NCBI RefSeq assembly: GCF_014218805.1
Contig: NZ_JACJUV010000001.1
Span: forward strand, 372,001-436,000
DNA length: 64,000 nucleotides
From: Teredinibacter franksiae
GTDB lineage: Bacteria > Pseudomonadota > Gammaproteobacteria > Pseudomonadales > Cellvibrionaceae
Direction: 5' to 3'
Position 1 is the stretch's first letter; every line of letters begins with the position of its first letter. Position numbers and translations under genes: made by a program. Below, piece by piece: positions 8,555 to 17,387 of the stretch. The notes under the pieces were generated by a model, which saw only the letters and a program-made list of their open reading frames with translations, was not told the origin of the DNA and made no database searches.

Positions 8555-9233
8555 GAGTAACAACGACACCCCGCCAGCCGTAGAACAACTGGATTGCCCA
8601 CAAGGCATGGAGTGCCCCTACTATGCTGAGCTTCTTGAGCTACGCAATAGTGTCGCCCAACTCCAAAAAGACGCGCACACCGATGCGCTAACAGGGCTGT
8701 ACAATAATCGTCACTTCCAAATTTCACTGCGACAGGAAATCGAGAGAACCCAGCGCACCGGCCAACCCACTACGCTAGTGTTGGTCGATTTGGATTTTTT
8801 CAAAAAAATTAACGACACTTGGGGCCACGTTGCCGGTGATGCCGCGCTAAAACACATTGCCCTAATACTGCAAAACTCACTCAGAAAGCTGGACGTACCC
8901 TGCCGCTACGGCGGAGAAGAGTTTGCTATTTTATTACCCTCCACACCGCTTTTGGTTGCCGTTCAAGTAGCCGAGCGTTTGCGCACTATGATCGCGAACA
9001 ATCCCTTAAGCTGGGAAGAAAAAAGTATTCCACTTACCGCAAGCTTTGGCGTTGACACGTTGCTAACAGGCAGAGAGTTTACCCCGGAAAAATTTGTTGC
9101 CAGTGTCGACCACTGGCTCTACGAAGCAAAAAAGAACGGGCGCAATCGTGTGCAGTTTGGCGCGGGTAAGCGGGTTACCAAACAGATGGTAAGCGCCGCT
9201 GAAAAAAATGCTTTAAATGATTTACAGGAATGA
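8553..9233 (+). CDS. Diguanylate cyclase (GGDEF)
   Basis: This 226-residue cytosolic protein makes c-di-GMP from two GTP. A short N-terminal part has two close Cys residues (C-P-x-x-M-E-C-P-Y-Y), which could bind metal or respond to redox, then a short coiled coil, then the GGDEF domain from about residue 40. The signature is G-G-E-E-F (120-124), an active variant, and an inhibitory site R-K-L-D at 111-114 sits five residues before it, so product inhibition is expected. No transmembrane segment is seen. The gene is the fourth in line after speA, synthase and nspC, with 23 bases of spacing, so co-transcription with polyamine genes is likely. Confidence 0.9.
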   Translation: MSNNDTPPAVEQLDCPQGMECPYYAELLELRNSVAQLQKDAHTDALTGLYNNRHFQISLRQEIERTQRTGQPTTLVLVDLDFFKKINDTWGHVAGDAALKHIALILQNSLRKLDVPCRYGGEEFAILLPSTPLLVAVQVAERLRTMIANNPLSWEEKSIPLTASFGVDTLLTGREFTPEKFVASVDHWLYEAKKNGRNRVQFGAGKRVTKQMVSAAEKNALNDLQE

Positions 9234-9245
9234 CAAAAAAACAAA

Positions 9246-9899
9246 CTAAACACACTTAACTCCCGTTCCACCCAAGCCACAGTAGCCATTAGGGTTCTTC
9301 GCTAAATACTGCTGATGATACTCTTCAGCATAATAAAACGCCTTAGCCGGCGCAATCTCCGTCGTGATAGTGCCAAAGCCACCATCGACGAGCGCAGCCT
9401 GATATTGCGCTAAGGAAGCACGAACAACAGCCTCATGCTGATCGTCAGAAAAATAAATAGCCGATCGATACTGAGTACCCACATCATTGCCCTGCCGCAT
9501 GCCTTGGGTAGGATTGTGAGACTCCCAAAAGCAGGCCAGCACTTGCTCCAGAGCCAGAACTTCGGGATTGAAAACAACCAGCACAACTTCGGTGTGACCC
9601 GTTTGCCCGCTACACACCTCATCATAGTTCGGGTTACGAGTACCCCCGCCAGCGTAACCCACAGCCGTGGTATAGACGCCCTCGAGCTGCCAAAATTTCC
9701 GTTCTGCTCCCCAAAAGCAACCCAACGCTAGCACAATGCGCTGATACCCTTGTGGAAATGGGGGCGCTAAAGGCGCACCGGAGACAAAATGGGATTCTGC
9801 CGTAATCAGCGGCTGATCATGACCAGGCAAGCAATCTTCCGACGAAGGAATTTGAAGTTTATCGGCCATGCGTTGATTGAGTTTTTCGTACAGGTCCAC
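9246..9899 (-). CDS. msrA: Peptide-methionine (S)-S-oxide reductase
   Basis: MsrA repairs oxidised methionine (the S epimer) in proteins using thioredoxin. The 217-residue product has the catalytic G-C-F-W-G motif with C61, the G-Y-A-G-G stretch, G-H-T-E-V-V, and Q-Y-R-S-A-I-Y. Its length matches E. coli MsrA, including the N-terminal extension with D-C-L-P-G. The start is GTG at 9899, supported by AGGAG 7 bases upstream. The C-terminal tail with N-P-x-G-Y-C-G-L-G-G carries the likely resolving Cys residues. It converges on the diguanylate cyclase with only 12 bases between the stops and lies downstream of the methyltransferase gene, possibly in one transcript. Confidence 0.96.
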   Translation of the reverse strand: MDLYEKLNQRMADKLQIPSSEDCLPGHDQPLITAESHFVSGAPLAPPFPQGYQRIVLALGCFWGAERKFWQLEGVYTTAVGYAGGGTRNPNYDEVCSGQTGHTEVVLVVFNPEVLALEQVLACFWESHNPTQGMRQGNDVGTQYRSAIYFSDDQHEAVVRASLAQYQAALVDGGFGTITTEIAPAKAFYYAEEYHQQYLAKNPNGYCGLGGTGVKCV

Positions 9900-9922
9900 C
9901 GCTATCTCCTACCGTAAAGCCG

Positions 9923-10573
9923 TTAATCTATTTGATTGGGGTCCAGGTCCAGCACCCAACCCGAGGTATTATGGGGATGAGGCGTAGACCAAGGCTCCAA
10001 GTATGCCCCTAGTTTAGCAACACAGCGTTCACCCATTTCACTAAAGGTAGGGCGCCCGGGGTCTGCAATCACTACACGCACACCTCCAGCTTGCTTAGCT
10101 CTGCGCACCAACTTATAGAGCGGATTAACCATCTCGTCCCAGAAGCAAATATCAGCCGCAATCATAATGTCGAATTGTTGCAAATCGACCTTGCGAATTT
10201 TTTCGTATCGGCACTGCCAAGTCTGCACTTCTACCCCATTAACGTCAGCATGGTGCACCATATAGGGGAATACCGTATCGTCAGCATCCAGCCCGGTTAC
10301 TTTAGCAGCAAAAGTCTTGGCGCAATAAATTCCCGCCAGCCCCCAACCACAACCAATTTCCAGCACTCTAATCGGTCGTTTTTTCCGCTTATTTTCAACC
10401 CGAATGATTTGGGGGGGAAACGCCTCTAGGTAATCCATTAATAGCAAGCTGGATTTCCAAAATTTATTACCGTGAATATTAGGCGTACCAGCGGCTTTAA
10501 CCAGACGTTTAATATCTTTATGGCTATTATTCAGTATGCGCAGGCCGTACGCTTTTCGTTCAGATTTCGACAC
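9923..10573 (-). CDS. Class I SAM-dependent methyltransferase (lysine-methyltransferase-like)
   Basis: The 216-residue protein has SAM motif I L-E-I-G-C-G-W-G near residue 71, the acidic G-L-D-A-D after strand 2, and a D-I-C-F-W-D motif in the position where protein and nicotinamide N-methyltransferases of the METTL21/PrmA-like group carry D/N-x-x-Y/W. A protein-methylating role is therefore possible but not shown. The start is GTG at 10573 with GGAG about 10 bases before it. It is divergent from the Ppx/GppA gene and may share a promoter region with it; msrA follows 23 bases downstream on the same strand. Confidence 0.78.
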   Translation of the reverse strand: MSKSERKAYGLRILNNSHKDIKRLVKAAGTPNIHGNKFWKSSLLLMDYLEAFPPQIIRVENKRKKRPIRVLEIGCGWGLAGIYCAKTFAAKVTGLDADDTVFPYMVHHADVNGVEVQTWQCRYEKIRKVDLQQFDIMIAADICFWDEMVNPLYKLVRRAKQAGGVRVVIADPGRPTFSEMGERCVAKLGAYLEPWSTPHPHNTSGWVLDLDPNQID

Positions 10574-10656
10574 TAAATCAATTCTCCATCATGTGTTGGA
10601 AAAAGAGCTACATTGTGTCAAAGTCACCCATTATTTCCCAGTGCTCTACGTCTCTT

Positions 10657-12141
10657 ATGCCGCATTTTAAATCTCCTTATTTCGCTGCAATCGATCTTGG
10701 CTCTAACAGCTTTCATATGTTGATTGTTCGCTTCACCGATTCGCGTATTGAAATCATCGACAGAGAAAAAGAGATGGTACAGCTCGCGCGCGGATTACGC
10801 CGTAATGGAGAGCTCGACGAAGAGGTTCAACAACGCGCACTAGAGTGCCTCCACCGCTTCGCTGAACGCTTGCGCGAAATTCCTAGCGCGCAAGTGCGGG
10901 CGGTTGGCACCAAAGCACTGCGCGCCGCCCGCAACTCCAAATCGTTTATAAAGGCCGCTGAATCAGCGCTCGGAATACACATACAAACCATTTCCGGCTA
11001 TGAAGAAGCCCGCCTCGTTTATACCGGGCTCTCGCACACCGTTGTAGACGATGAAGCTAAACGGCTTGTTATCGATATTGGTGGTGGAAGTACCGAATTT
11101 ATAATTGGTCAGTCATACAATACTCATTGCCTAGAAAGCCTGAGTTTAGGCTCCGTGACCTACACCGAAAATTTTGGTTTAAATCACGAAACCCTTTCTG
11201 GCTCCGCCATGTACCGCGCCTACCTAAGCGCCTGCGGCAAACTTGAGCAAATCCGTAAACGCTACCTAGAAGAAGGCTGGCAGATTGCTTACGGCACTTC
11301 GGGCAGTATGCGCGCTATTGCTGAGCTTTTAGGCGGTGAAAGTGGAGCAGCGGTTATCAACCGTAGTGATCTCGACGATTTTGTAAAAAAAGCCATCAGC
11401 AAAGGCTCACTCGTGGCCTCTGGAATTCCAAAATTACGTCGTGAAATATTGCCTGCTGGGCTGACAATATTGCAGGCTATTTTCGATCAATTGCAACTGG
11501 ATAAAATTCACATCGCCGATGCCACGCTGAAAGAAGGTCTAATCTACGACAATATTGGTCGCTTTAGTAACCACGACAGCCGAGTAGAAACCGTCGCAGG
11601 CCTGCAAGAGCGCTACCGCATCGATACCCGGCAAGCCGACACCGTCAGTAGCACCGCACTCTATTTATGGCGGCAAATTGACGACGAAACAGAACTCAGC
11701 GGTATCTCACGCACCAAAATTTTAGATTGGGCAGCAAAATTACACGAAATTGGCCTGAGCATTTCCCATACCGGTTACAATATGCACGGTTACTATATTT
11801 TACGGCACTCAGACTTAGCCGGCTTTGGCCGCTACGAACAAACCGTACTAGCCAATCTCGTGCGCTTTCACCGTAAAAAAGTCGCCGCACGCCGATTTAT
11901 AGACATGGACGATGACGCCATTACCGCCTTCCTGCCGCTGCTGGTATGCTTAAGGCTCGCTACTCTGCTCCACCGGCGTCGCGAACTCGGGCACATACTG
12001 CCTTCACTGGAGCGCCAGGGTAATGGTTATAAACTCAAGCTAGACCCCAAATGGCTAGACAACCACCCACTTACAAGGGCCGGCTTGGAACAAGAAATAC
12101 AGTTACTACGAAAAATAGAACTGCAACTGAATTTTGAATAA
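10657..12141 (+). CDS. Ppx/GppA family exopolyphosphatase / guanosine pentaphosphatase
   Basis: This 494-residue actin-fold phosphatase hydrolyses polyphosphate or pppGpp. The first phosphate-binding loop D-L-G-S-N-S-F-H is at about residues 13-20, and the second, D-I-G-G-G-S-T-E-F, marks domain II. The C-terminal part is an HD-like helical domain, as in long Ppx/GppA proteins. ATG at 10657 is preferred: it leaves eight residues before the family's Y-F-A-A-I-D-L-G core and keeps clear of the ribosome site of the divergent methyltransferase; in-frame starts at 10591 and 10615 lack support. Ppx and GppA cannot be told apart by sequence alone. The J-protein gene follows after 10 bases, probably in the same transcript. 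Confidence 0.92.
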   Translation: MPHFKSPYFAAIDLGSNSFHMLIVRFTDSRIEIIDREKEMVQLARGLRRNGELDEEVQQRALECLHRFAERLREIPSAQVRAVGTKALRAARNSKSFIKAAESALGIHIQTISGYEEARLVYTGLSHTVVDDEAKRLVIDIGGGSTEFIIGQSYNTHCLESLSLGSVTYTENFGLNHETLSGSAMYRAYLSACGKLEQIRKRYLEEGWQIAYGTSGSMRAIAELLGGESGAAVINRSDLDDFVKKAISKGSLVASGIPKLRREILPAGLTILQAIFDQLQLDKIHIADATLKEGLIYDNIGRFSNHDSRVETVAGLQERYRIDTRQADTVSSTALYLWRQIDDETELSGISRTKILDWAAKLHEIGLSISHTGYNMHGYYILRHSDLAGFGRYEQTVLANLVRFHRKKVAARRFIDMDDDAITAFLPLLVCLRLATLLHRRRELGHILPSLERQGNGYKLKLDPKWLDNHPLTRAGLEQEIQLLRKIELQLNFE

Positions 12142-12151
12142 TCGCTAACCC

Positions 12152-12895
12152 ATGTTTATGCGCCTTCTATTCGCTCTCGCCCTACTCAGCATAATATTTG
12201 TGCTGATGCATAAGTATCGCCGGCTGCCCGCCACCGAAAGAAAACAGTGGGTGGTGAAAATAGTGGCTTTTAGTCTAATCGGTATCGTGTTATTGGCCGT
12301 TATTACCGGACGAATGCATTGGCTGGGGGGCGTACTGGCAACGGTAGCCGGGTTTGCCAAATTTGGATTGCGCTCTGTCGTTCGTTTTTTTCCTTTATTC
12401 AAACTCTTTGGCAAAAAAGCCTTTGGCAACCCTGTATTCAACACGCCTTTTCTAAAAATACAGCTCGACCTAAAAAATAATCGGGTGAGCGGTGAAGTAA
12501 TTGATGGCCCCTATAAAGGCACAGCCATCGAATCACTGAATGACGAACAGCTTGCCGAGCTAGAAAGCCACTATCAAAAAAATGATCGAAGATCTTGGTA
12601 TCTGATTCGAATGCTGCGGCAGTTTTCCAGTAGAACCGCTAGCGGGAACGCTGATACCAACTCACAGCATAAAAGCCAAAACGACTACAGCTCCGTAAGC
12701 GACCCATCTTTAGATGAAGCATTACAGGTTTTGGGCTTTTCAGCAGGTACAAATATAAAAGATTTGGATAAAAAAATAGTCATACAAGCGCATCGGCGCC
12801 TTATGCAAAAAATTCACCCTGATCGCGGTGGAAATGATTACTTGGCTTCTAGGGTTAATATTGCGAAAGAAGTTGTACTGAAACATATTGGCTAG
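12152..12895 (+). CDS. Membrane-anchored J-domain protein
   Basis: The 247-residue protein has two hydrophobic segments near the N-terminus (about residues 3-18 and 27-50), a middle soluble part, and a C-terminal J domain with H-P-D at 222-224. Layout and the H-P-D-R-G-G-N-D loop resemble Tim14/Pam18-like and DjlA-like co-chaperones that stimulate DnaK at a membrane. A low-complexity Ser/Asn stretch (about 170-190) links the parts. No Gly/Phe or zinc-finger region is present, so it is not DnaJ itself. The client is unknown. It sits 10 bases after the Ppx/GppA gene. Confidence 0.85.
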   Translation: MFMRLLFALALLSIIFVLMHKYRRLPATERKQWVVKIVAFSLIGIVLLAVITGRMHWLGGVLATVAGFAKFGLRSVVRFFPLFKLFGKKAFGNPVFNTPFLKIQLDLKNNRVSGEVIDGPYKGTAIESLNDEQLAELESHYQKNDRRSWYLIRMLRQFSSRTASGNADTNSQHKSQNDYSSVSDPSLDEALQVLGFSAGTNIKDLDKKIVIQAHRRLMQKIHPDRGGNDYLASRVNIAKEVVLKHIG

Positions 12896-12953
12896 GTAAC
12901 AGAAATGTTAACTACACTTTTGCCCCCACCGTTCCACTAAAAACACCAAACCA

Positions 12954-14198
12954 CTAAAAATACCAAGCCAATTGCGCATTAATCGATTTCCCCAATTCCA
13001 AATATAACCCCTCTACCCCACTCTCAATACCGCCAAATTCTGTCCCCCGTCCTCCCACCGGAATTTGTAAGGCAACAAACAGTTGCCAGCTCTCCGCGAG
13101 ATCATGAGAAGAAACTATTTGAGTCATAGCAGAATAATCATTCAGGTTGTAAAAAAGATTCGGCGTTAACAACCATAGCGGGTGCATTTCGATTGTGACT
13201 GATGCACCCAAATAATCGCGGGCCAAATTATAGACCTCGCCACGATAAAGGCGCTCCAACAACTCTGGTTGTTGCGCTAAGTTAGCCGCTGAATAATCAC
13301 CGCTTGCGATACCCGCACCGTTACGGTAGTACTCTAATGTTCCGCTTATATTCCGTTGCCACCACAACCACGAGTAAGAAAGGTTTGCCACAGCGCTGGT
13401 AATTTGATGACCAGCACTGTCCGCGGTTACAATATCCGCACGCGCAATAGCACCACCCAAAGACCAGACCCCACCTAATGCCACTACGGTATCATTGTAA
13501 TGTTGAGCCACTAATACATCGATTTCATGAGAACCAATAAAGCTGTGGTACTTCCCGGCAACAGACGATACCGATTCATCAACATCACCTGCTCGGTTTC
13601 TGCGGGGAACGGCCACAAACTGCGTGTCTGCACCGGAATCCAGCAGGTATTGAGCGTAGACCATATCATCGCCGGTTTTATATTCCGTATCGACTGTGGT
13701 TGGGTCGAACGGATTAACAATGTCCATAGGGTTGAAAATAAACCCATTTCCCCAGCTAATCGCTTGGCGGCCAACCCGAACAACGGATTTTTCACCCGTA
13801 TAGGTAAACGAGAGCCTATCTAACCGATGGCCGATATAACGCCGCTCGTTGGTTTCAATATCGGCCGACAAATTCCACAATCGGTGGTCATCGCTGGGAA
13901 TAATAGATTGCCCTGGTAGCAATGCTTGTGACAACTGCGCAAGGGCAAGTGAATCCCCGGCAAGACCGTAGAGCTGATAATTCAACTCTAGATGCCAGGC
14001 GTTATACGCGTAATCAGTATTCAACCTCAGGCCTGCATTGCGATCCAACAGGGGTGATTCGGTGAAGCTGTTATAGACGCTGTTATCACTGAACGTCGTT
14101 AACGCTGGTTGAGCTTTAACATGTCCGCTCCAACTCCCGCTTTGAGACCATGCAGCCGTTGCCATCAGCAAGAATAATAAAACCCCAGCCAGACGCAT
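12954..14198 (-). CDS. Predicted outer-membrane beta-barrel protein of the LolA/ABC module
   Basis: The 414-residue protein starts with a clear signal peptide (M-R-L-A-G-V-L-L-F-L-L-M-A-T-A-A-W-S) and continues with alternating hydrophobic and polar strands rich in Tyr, Trp and Asn. It ends in L-A-W-Y-F, a C-terminal aromatic of the kind used for BAM-dependent insertion. Family identity is unclear; the V-G-R-Q-A-I-S-W-G-N-G-F and N-P-F-D-P motifs recall DUF1302-like and alginate-export-like barrels. It is the last gene of the minus-strand set 18149-12954 and starts 5 bases after the ATPase stop, so it likely forms the outer-membrane part of that system. Confidence 0.75.
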   Translation of the reverse strand: MRLAGVLLFLLMATAAWSQSGSWSGHVKAQPALTTFSDNSVYNSFTESPLLDRNAGLRLNTDYAYNAWHLELNYQLYGLAGDSLALAQLSQALLPGQSIIPSDDHRLWNLSADIETNERRYIGHRLDRLSFTYTGEKSVVRVGRQAISWGNGFIFNPMDIVNPFDPTTVDTEYKTGDDMVYAQYLLDSGADTQFVAVPRRNRAGDVDESVSSVAGKYHSFIGSHEIDVLVAQHYNDTVVALGGVWSLGGAIARADIVTADSAGHQITSAVANLSYSWLWWQRNISGTLEYYRNGAGIASGDYSAANLAQQPELLERLYRGEVYNLARDYLGASVTIEMHPLWLLTPNLFYNLNDYSAMTQIVSSHDLAESWQLFVALQIPVGGRGTEFGGIESGVEGLYLELGKSINAQLAWYF

Positions 14199-14203
14199 AG
14201 TCG

Positions 14204-14896
14204 TTATACCGCCTGCTGATTGACATCAGACACAATTTTGCCATCTTCCATTCGCACTAGGCGTTTACAATGAGCCATAACACGCTGGTCGTGGGTGGCG
14301 ATAACAAATGTAACTTTACGGCTTTGATTTAAGATAGAAAACAGCTCCATAAGCTGATCCGCTGTTTTCGAATCTAAATTTGCCGTTGGCTCGTCTGCGA
14401 GCACCAGCTTAGGGTTGCTGGCAATGGCGCGGGCAACAGCTACCCGCTGTTGCTGGCCACCCGAAAGTTGCGACGGCAAGCGGTCCCCTAGCCCGCCCAA
14501 ACCAACCTCTGCCAAGGTTTCCTCCACTCGTTGCGCCCGCAGGTTTTTACTAACACCTTGAACCTGCATAACAAACTCAATGTTTTCGGCAGCAGATAAA
14601 ACGGGAATAAGGTTGTAAGCCTGAAAAACGAAACCAATATTTTGCAACCGCATCTCGGCAAGATCGACTTTTTTTAACGTATCAATACGTTTTTCACCAA
14701 CAATCACTACACCGCTATCGGGAGTATCCAGCCCTCCCATAGCGTTCAGCAGAGTAGTCTTGCCTGAACCAGAAGGGCCAGACAGACAGACAAACTCTCC
14801 CGATTCGATATTAATGGAAACATGGTCCAAACCGGTTATAACCGCATCTCCTTGATGGAAGGTTTTACAGAGATCTTTACAGGCAATGGCCGTCAT
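14204..14896 (-). CDS. ABC transporter ATP-binding protein (LolD/MacB type)
   Basis: The 230-residue ATPase has Walker A G-P-S-G-S-G-K-T (residues 40-47), the Q-loop in F-Q-A-Y-N-L-I-P, the signature L-S-G-G-Q-Q-Q-R, Walker B L-V-L-A-D-E-P and the H-loop in A-T-H-D. The F-V-F-Q-A-Y-N-L pattern and short length place it in the LolD/MacB/FtsE group, which energises mechanotransmission permeases and does not itself move solutes through a channel. It follows the second permease by 12 bases and precedes the barrel gene by 5, so the complex is probably ATPase plus the two FtsX-type permeases. Confidence 0.95.
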   Translation of the reverse strand: MTAIACKDLCKTFHQGDAVITGLDHVSINIESGEFVCLSGPSGSGKTTLLNAMGGLDTPDSGVVIVGEKRIDTLKKVDLAEMRLQNIGFVFQAYNLIPVLSAAENIEFVMQVQGVSKNLRAQRVEETLAEVGLGGLGDRLPSQLSGGQQQRVAVARAIASNPKLVLADEPTANLDSKTADQLMELFSILNQSRKVTFVIATHDQRVMAHCKRLVRMEDGKIVSDVNQQAV

Positions 14897-14908
14897 GAAA
14901 TATGTATC

Positions 14909-16144
14909 CTAATTTTTATAAAGCGCAACAATGGGGTCAAGGCTGGCTGCACGCCAGGCGGGTAAAATACTAGCGGCTATACCGAGTACTATTACAATTA
15001 CATTTGCAAGCACTACATCTTTCAGTTTCAACGCCGGGTACAACACGCTGTTTGCACCAAACATCTCCATGCCTTCGGCCACAGAAGAAATATCAATACC
15101 GCTTTGAAAAGGCAAAATAGTAGCCAACGCTAGAAGGTTTCCCGCGATAAGCCCGAGCATAAGCAAGAACAGCGCTTCACAAACTATCTGCACCAAAATC
15201 ATAGTGGGCCTCATACCTAAAGCCTGCATAAGCCCGATTTCGCGAACACGCTCAAAAACGGCCATAACCAACGTATTCACCAAACCAAAGGACAGTGCCA
15301 AAAATATAATTACAACCCATACAATAACAAAACCATCCATCACGCTCATCATGGTGCCAAGGTAACTGTCAGCTAAATTCCAAGGCAAAATTTCTACCGA
15401 TTGCTGGCTAAATTCCGTTGTAGCCAACAGGGTTAATAAAGGCTGAGTATTGCGATAATCCTCTCCGTTGAGGATAACCTCCGAAACCATATTCTCGGCC
15501 TGCAACATGGTTTGAACCCTTGCCAAACCCACGTACACGTTTCTTTCTTCCAAAAACCCAACATCGCTAGAGCGATAAATACCCACTATGCGGAAGCCAC
15601 GTTCACCAATTTCGTTATTGATGTCTTGGCTCATTAATACAATGCGCTTACCTAAGCGGGTTTCTAACTTTTCCGCCAATTTTGCGCCAATGACAATACC
15701 TTTATCATTTTCGTTCTCCAACCAACGCCCTTCGCTCATTTGACTGGTCGCGAAGGCAATGCGCGCTTCAGCGTCAGGGTTTACCCCCAAAATCGAGACA
15801 CCACGCACATCCCGCTCACTGGAAATTATACCGGGCACCTTCAACCGTGACGCCCAACTTTTTACCACAGGGTTTTCGAGTTGCTGTTGCAAGCTTTTTT
15901 CAGGCTCGACAATTGAATTAACAATATTAGGATCGTCACGAAATAGCGGGTGGTGTATTTGTACATGGCCAGGCAAATTGCGTATGCCACTTTCTATCAT
16001 GTCGTCGACCATACCGCGCATCATGGCGGTCATGAATATCATCGCCCAAACGCCAATCACAATGGCCATTAACATGATAAGGGTGCGCCGATAGTTCCGC
16101 CAAAGGTTACGCCAAGCCAAGGTAAAAATAACCGATGATTTCAT
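14909..16144 (-). CDS. FtsX-type ABC permease 2 (LolC/E- or MacB-like)
   Basis: The 411-residue protein has one transmembrane helix near residues 17-42, a large periplasmic MacB_PCD-like domain to about 270, then three helices in the FtsX domain, ending in A-W-R-A-A-S-L-D-P-I. The R-E-I-G-L-M-Q-A-L-G-M coupling helix that contacts the ATPase is visible. This is the type VII ABC fold used by LolCDE and MacB. The start is ATG at 16144, 3 bases beyond the end of permease 1. With two distinct permeases the unit resembles a LolC/LolE heterodimer more than a MacB homodimer. Confidence 0.92.
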   Translation of the reverse strand: MKSSVIFTLAWRNLWRNYRRTLIMLMAIVIGVWAMIFMTAMMRGMVDDMIESGIRNLPGHVQIHHPLFRDDPNIVNSIVEPEKSLQQQLENPVVKSWASRLKVPGIISSERDVRGVSILGVNPDAEARIAFATSQMSEGRWLENENDKGIVIGAKLAEKLETRLGKRIVLMSQDINNEIGERGFRIVGIYRSSDVGFLEERNVYVGLARVQTMLQAENMVSEVILNGEDYRNTQPLLTLLATTEFSQQSVEILPWNLADSYLGTMMSVMDGFVIVWVVIIFLALSFGLVNTLVMAVFERVREIGLMQALGMRPTMILVQIVCEALFLLMLGLIAGNLLALATILPFQSGIDISSVAEGMEMFGANSVLYPALKLKDVVLANVIVIVLGIAASILPAWRAASLDPIVALYKN

Positions 16145-16147
16145 AAC

Positions 16148-17380
16148 TTACACCGACCTCATAGCAGCGACAGGCTGCAGCTTATGGATGCGTAGCGCGG
16201 GGTATATTGCTGCCAGTAGCGACCCTAAAAATACAAAACTGGGGCCCAACAACATCGAAAGCCAGCTAATCGTAGGGTACATTTTACTAGGCAAATTAAA
16301 GCGCCCAGCCATCTCCTCCATTCCAGGGTATGTGAACCCTTCAATACTTAAATACAAGGTTACACAAAACCCCAGAGCCACGCCCATCACCAACCCCATA
16401 AAAGCGAGCATGCTGGTTTCACTGAGAATGAGCGCACTTAACCGACCCGGCTTTAGGCCTAATGCCATCATAATGCCAAATTCTCGTGTCCGTTCTAACA
16501 CAGACATCAGTTGTGTATTAAGTACACTAAAGGCCACCAGTACGACCAACACAAAGTACATAAACGATGCACTGGACATGTCGGCCTTAATCGCCTGCTG
16601 GAGCCCTGGATTGAGCTTATCCCAATCGAGCACCCGTAAATTAGTATTAGCCACAACAGCCGACAATTGCGCCTGCCACGTAGGAACAGTGTCCAAATCA
16701 GGCGCCCCTATAACGATTCTGTGGCCAGCGCCATTCATAGTAAAAACGTCTTGAAATGTTTGCAGGGGAATTTGTGCAACGCCGCGATCCAAATCAACCA
16801 TGCCGGTTTCAAAGATACCCACTACCGTTACAATGGCCGCTGCAATAGAACCATCAAAACCGCCACCCAATAAAGTAAGCTCATCTCCCACTTCTATCTT
16901 TAAATTTCGGGCAAGTACCTTACCAATGACAATTTCGGAAGCCATTGTGTCTTTTAAATACACGCCTTCACTGACTAGGCCGGGAATAGTCGATACGAGC
17001 GGTTCAAAGGCAGGTTCAACGCCGGTAATTTGAATACCAAAAGAGCGCTCTTCACTGGCGGCCATGGCAAAGCCTATAGCGCGAGCGGCAACCGTTTCAG
17101 CCGTGAGTGTTTCACGTACACTGGCCGCTAATGAGGAAATGTTTGGCACCACCATGCGCATTTTCTGCTCATCGAAATAGCCCTCTGCCTGTATTTGAAT
17201 ATGGCCGGAAAATGCGCGCAAGCTATTATCGATCATCATGCTATAACTGCCCTGTTGCAAGGCAATCATAAACACCAGTAAAACATTGGAAAACACCATA
17301 GCCCCCAGCGTCAACCAAGTTCGACGGCTATGCCGCCACAGGTTTCTCCATGCAAGTCGTACACTAATATTGCCCGCCAT
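16148..17380 (-). CDS. FtsX-type ABC permease 1 (LolC/E- or MacB-like)
   Basis: The 410-residue protein shares the layout of its neighbour: N-terminal helix after a basic L-A-W-R-N-L-W-R-H-S-R-R-T stretch, a periplasmic domain of about 220 residues, and three C-terminal helices with a R-E-F-G-I-M-M-A-L-G-L coupling motif. The two permeases begin with nearly the same L-A-W-R-N-L-W-R segment but differ widely in the periplasmic part, as expected for a heterodimer after duplication. It lies 7 bases after the LolA-like gene and 3 bases before permease 2, so all are likely translated from one mRNA. Confidence 0.92.
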   Translation of the reverse strand: MAGNISVRLAWRNLWRHSRRTWLTLGAMVFSNVLLVFMIALQQGSYSMMIDNSLRAFSGHIQIQAEGYFDEQKMRMVVPNISSLAASVRETLTAETVAARAIGFAMAASEERSFGIQITGVEPAFEPLVSTIPGLVSEGVYLKDTMASEIVIGKVLARNLKIEVGDELTLLGGGFDGSIAAAIVTVVGIFETGMVDLDRGVAQIPLQTFQDVFTMNGAGHRIVIGAPDLDTVPTWQAQLSAVVANTNLRVLDWDKLNPGLQQAIKADMSSASFMYFVLVVLVAFSVLNTQLMSVLERTREFGIMMALGLKPGRLSALILSETSMLAFMGLVMGVALGFCVTLYLSIEGFTYPGMEEMAGRFNLPSKMYPTISWLSMLLGPSFVFLGSLLAAIYPALRIHKLQPVAAMRSV

Positions 17381-17387
17381 AGGTAAA

